Shown piece by piece: positions 63,320-64,000 of a DNA stretch of 64,000 nucleotides. The DNA is from an uncultured Clostridia bacterium (GTDB lineage Bacteria; Bacillota; Clostridia; Oscillospirales; Acutalibacteraceae), in NCBI GenBank assembly GCA_946500295.1, contig CAMMVF010000007.1:1-64000 (forward strand), read 5' to 3'. A program made the translations under genes and the position numbers. Within the stretch, counting starts at the first letter, position 1; every line of letters begins with the position of its first letter. A model generated the notes under the pieces. That model saw only the letters and a list, made by a program, of their open reading frames with translations, had not been told where the DNA came from and did not search any database.

Positions 63320-63988
63320 TTAATCATCGTTTCTGCCGTGCGATATATCAGAATCGCCCAAGTCATAATCCTTATCCACGTCATAATCTTCTGCGTCGTA
63401 GTCTTCTGCTGTGCGACGGTGGTCGTTCAGGATTTTGTCTATCTCGTCCTCAGTTAGGTCTCTGTGCTCAGTTCCATAGTTTGAAAAAACTTCGTCAACG
63501 TGGTCGTTGAGTTTTTTATCGCGAAGTTTTTCCTGCTCCTTTTCCGCCTCAATCCTTTTCTTCTTTTCTTTGTTCAACATTTTAATATGGTTGTCAAGCA
63601 TAATTCCGATTGCTACGGCCGCGATGATTTGAAGCCCGTAAAATAATATGGTGTCAAACAAATCGTTTATCGCTCCGTTTTTGTACAGAACATCAATGCC
63701 GATAATCAGCAGGTAGTCCACCAACAGCACTCCGACTATCTTTCCGGTAATTGTATATCCGAAAAGCTCACAGCTGATGAGAATAACCGGAGCGAGAAGG
63801 AAGAGATCCTGAAAACCGAACAGGGCAAATATAACCAGTGCCGCCACCGTTGCAACCAGTTCTATCATAGCAAAGCGCTTAAAGTTCTCCGGCTTCTTCG
63901 CCTTGATAACATACATCAAAACAACGAGTGCGACCGCCAGCAAAATAAACACCCACTGGTTTTGTATCACCTGAATAAATATGTCCAT
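63320..63988 (-). CDS. Membrane protein of unknown function with coiled coil and acidic tail
   Basis: A 222-residue protein. Residues 1-135 contain four or five hydrophobic segments (IQNQWVFILLAVALVVLMYV, IELVATVAALVIFALFGF, LFLLAPVILISCELFGY, VGVLLVDYLLIIGIDVLY, LQIIAAVAIGIML). Residues 136-165 are a charged helix (KKKRIEAEKEQEKLRDKK), likely a coiled coil, and the last 35 residues are very acidic with repeated DYD motifs. No known family was recognised. AGGAATAG upstream of the ATG at 63988 could serve as ribosome binding site. The window ends 12 bases beyond the start. Confidence 0.65.
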   Translation of the reverse strand: MDIFIQVIQNQWVFILLAVALVVLMYVIKAKKPENFKRFAMIELVATVAALVIFALFGFQDLFLLAPVILISCELFGYTITGKIVGVLLVDYLLIIGIDVLYKNGAINDLFDTILFYGLQIIAAVAIGIMLDNHIKMLNKEKKKRIEAEKEQEKLRDKKLNDHVDEVFSNYGTEHRDLTEDEIDKILNDHRRTAEDYDAEDYDVDKDYDLGDSDISHGRNDD

Positions 63989-64000
63989 TTCTCTATTCCT

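Overview
The window looks like chromosome from an anaerobic, moderately low-GC Clostridia bacterium, most like the Oscillospiraceae/Ruminococcaceae. The grounds are the gene content: an electron-bifurcating NfnAB pair, the DapL route to diaminopimelate, a glgB-glgC-glgD-glgA glycogen operon with the non-catalytic paralogue GlgD, acetate kinase, an iron-dependent alcohol dehydrogenase, NADP-type glutamate dehydrogenase and MurT/GatD. No rRNA, tRNA, CRISPR array or intact transposase was seen. Taxonomy is inferred from gene content only.

Layout. 0-1.4 kb: a possible group II intron end and a secreted four-repeat Ig-like protein. 1.6-5.8 kb: a decaying block with an MBL-fold gene lacking a normal start, a GH3-family gene broken by one base in a T7 run, two broken ABC exporter genes and an IS-like inverted repeat. 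5.8-8.6 kb: an acetyltransferase, a YjbR-family protein and a zinc/manganese ABC permease plus ATPase. 8.7-12.5 kb: secF, secD and a class Ic aminotransferase. 13-18.8 kb: a tight operon alr-polA-phosphatase-rimI-tsaD. 19-24.1 kb (+ strand): murT-gatD-recD2-comF. 24.3-26.2 kb: two atypical regulators, then an orphan promoter/terminator pair that may encode a small RNA. 26.3-31.9 kb: PH-domain protein, nfnA-nfnB, Fe-ADH and a divergent LysR regulator. 31.9-36.1 kb: a membrane-anchored lipase-like protein, a Bax-inhibitor-1 homologue, a CmpB-like membrane protein and tmcAL. 36.2-40.1 kb (+ strand): ackA, a GNAT protein, a pyridoxamine-kinase fragment and gdhA behind a structured leader. 40.2-47.3 kb: two small secreted proteins and the glg operon. 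47.6-52.4 kb: family 4 uracil-DNA glycosylase, an NSS transporter, murF and ddl. 53.1-62.3 kb: an ANTAR regulator-carA-carB::dapF-pyrG-dapL gene train and a small conserved protein. 62.4-64 kb: a lipoprotein bracketed by repeats and an unknown membrane protein.

How the genes work together. Peptidoglycan precursor supply is unusually well covered: DapL and DapF make meso-diaminopimelate, Alr and Ddl make D-Ala-D-Ala, MurF attaches it, and MurT with a GatD-like partner are related to lipid II amidation. Pyrimidine supply (CarA, CarB, PyrG) shares a gene train with the DAP genes, and the two pathways are physically joined in one 1348-residue CarB-DapF reading frame. Central metabolism is fermentative: NfnAB balances NADH, NADPH and ferredoxin, AckA makes ATP and acetate, Fe-ADH consumes reducing power, GdhA assimilates ammonia and the glg operon stores glucose.

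The most notable features are the CarB-DapF fusion with a nested Shine-Dalgarno/GTG start at the joint, a six-copy family of hairpin-rich intergenic repeats in three size classes with two companion repeat families, a GatD homologue lacking the glutaminase Cys and His, and several leader RNAs or orphan transcripts (upstream of gdhA, upstream of murT, and at 26.2 kb).
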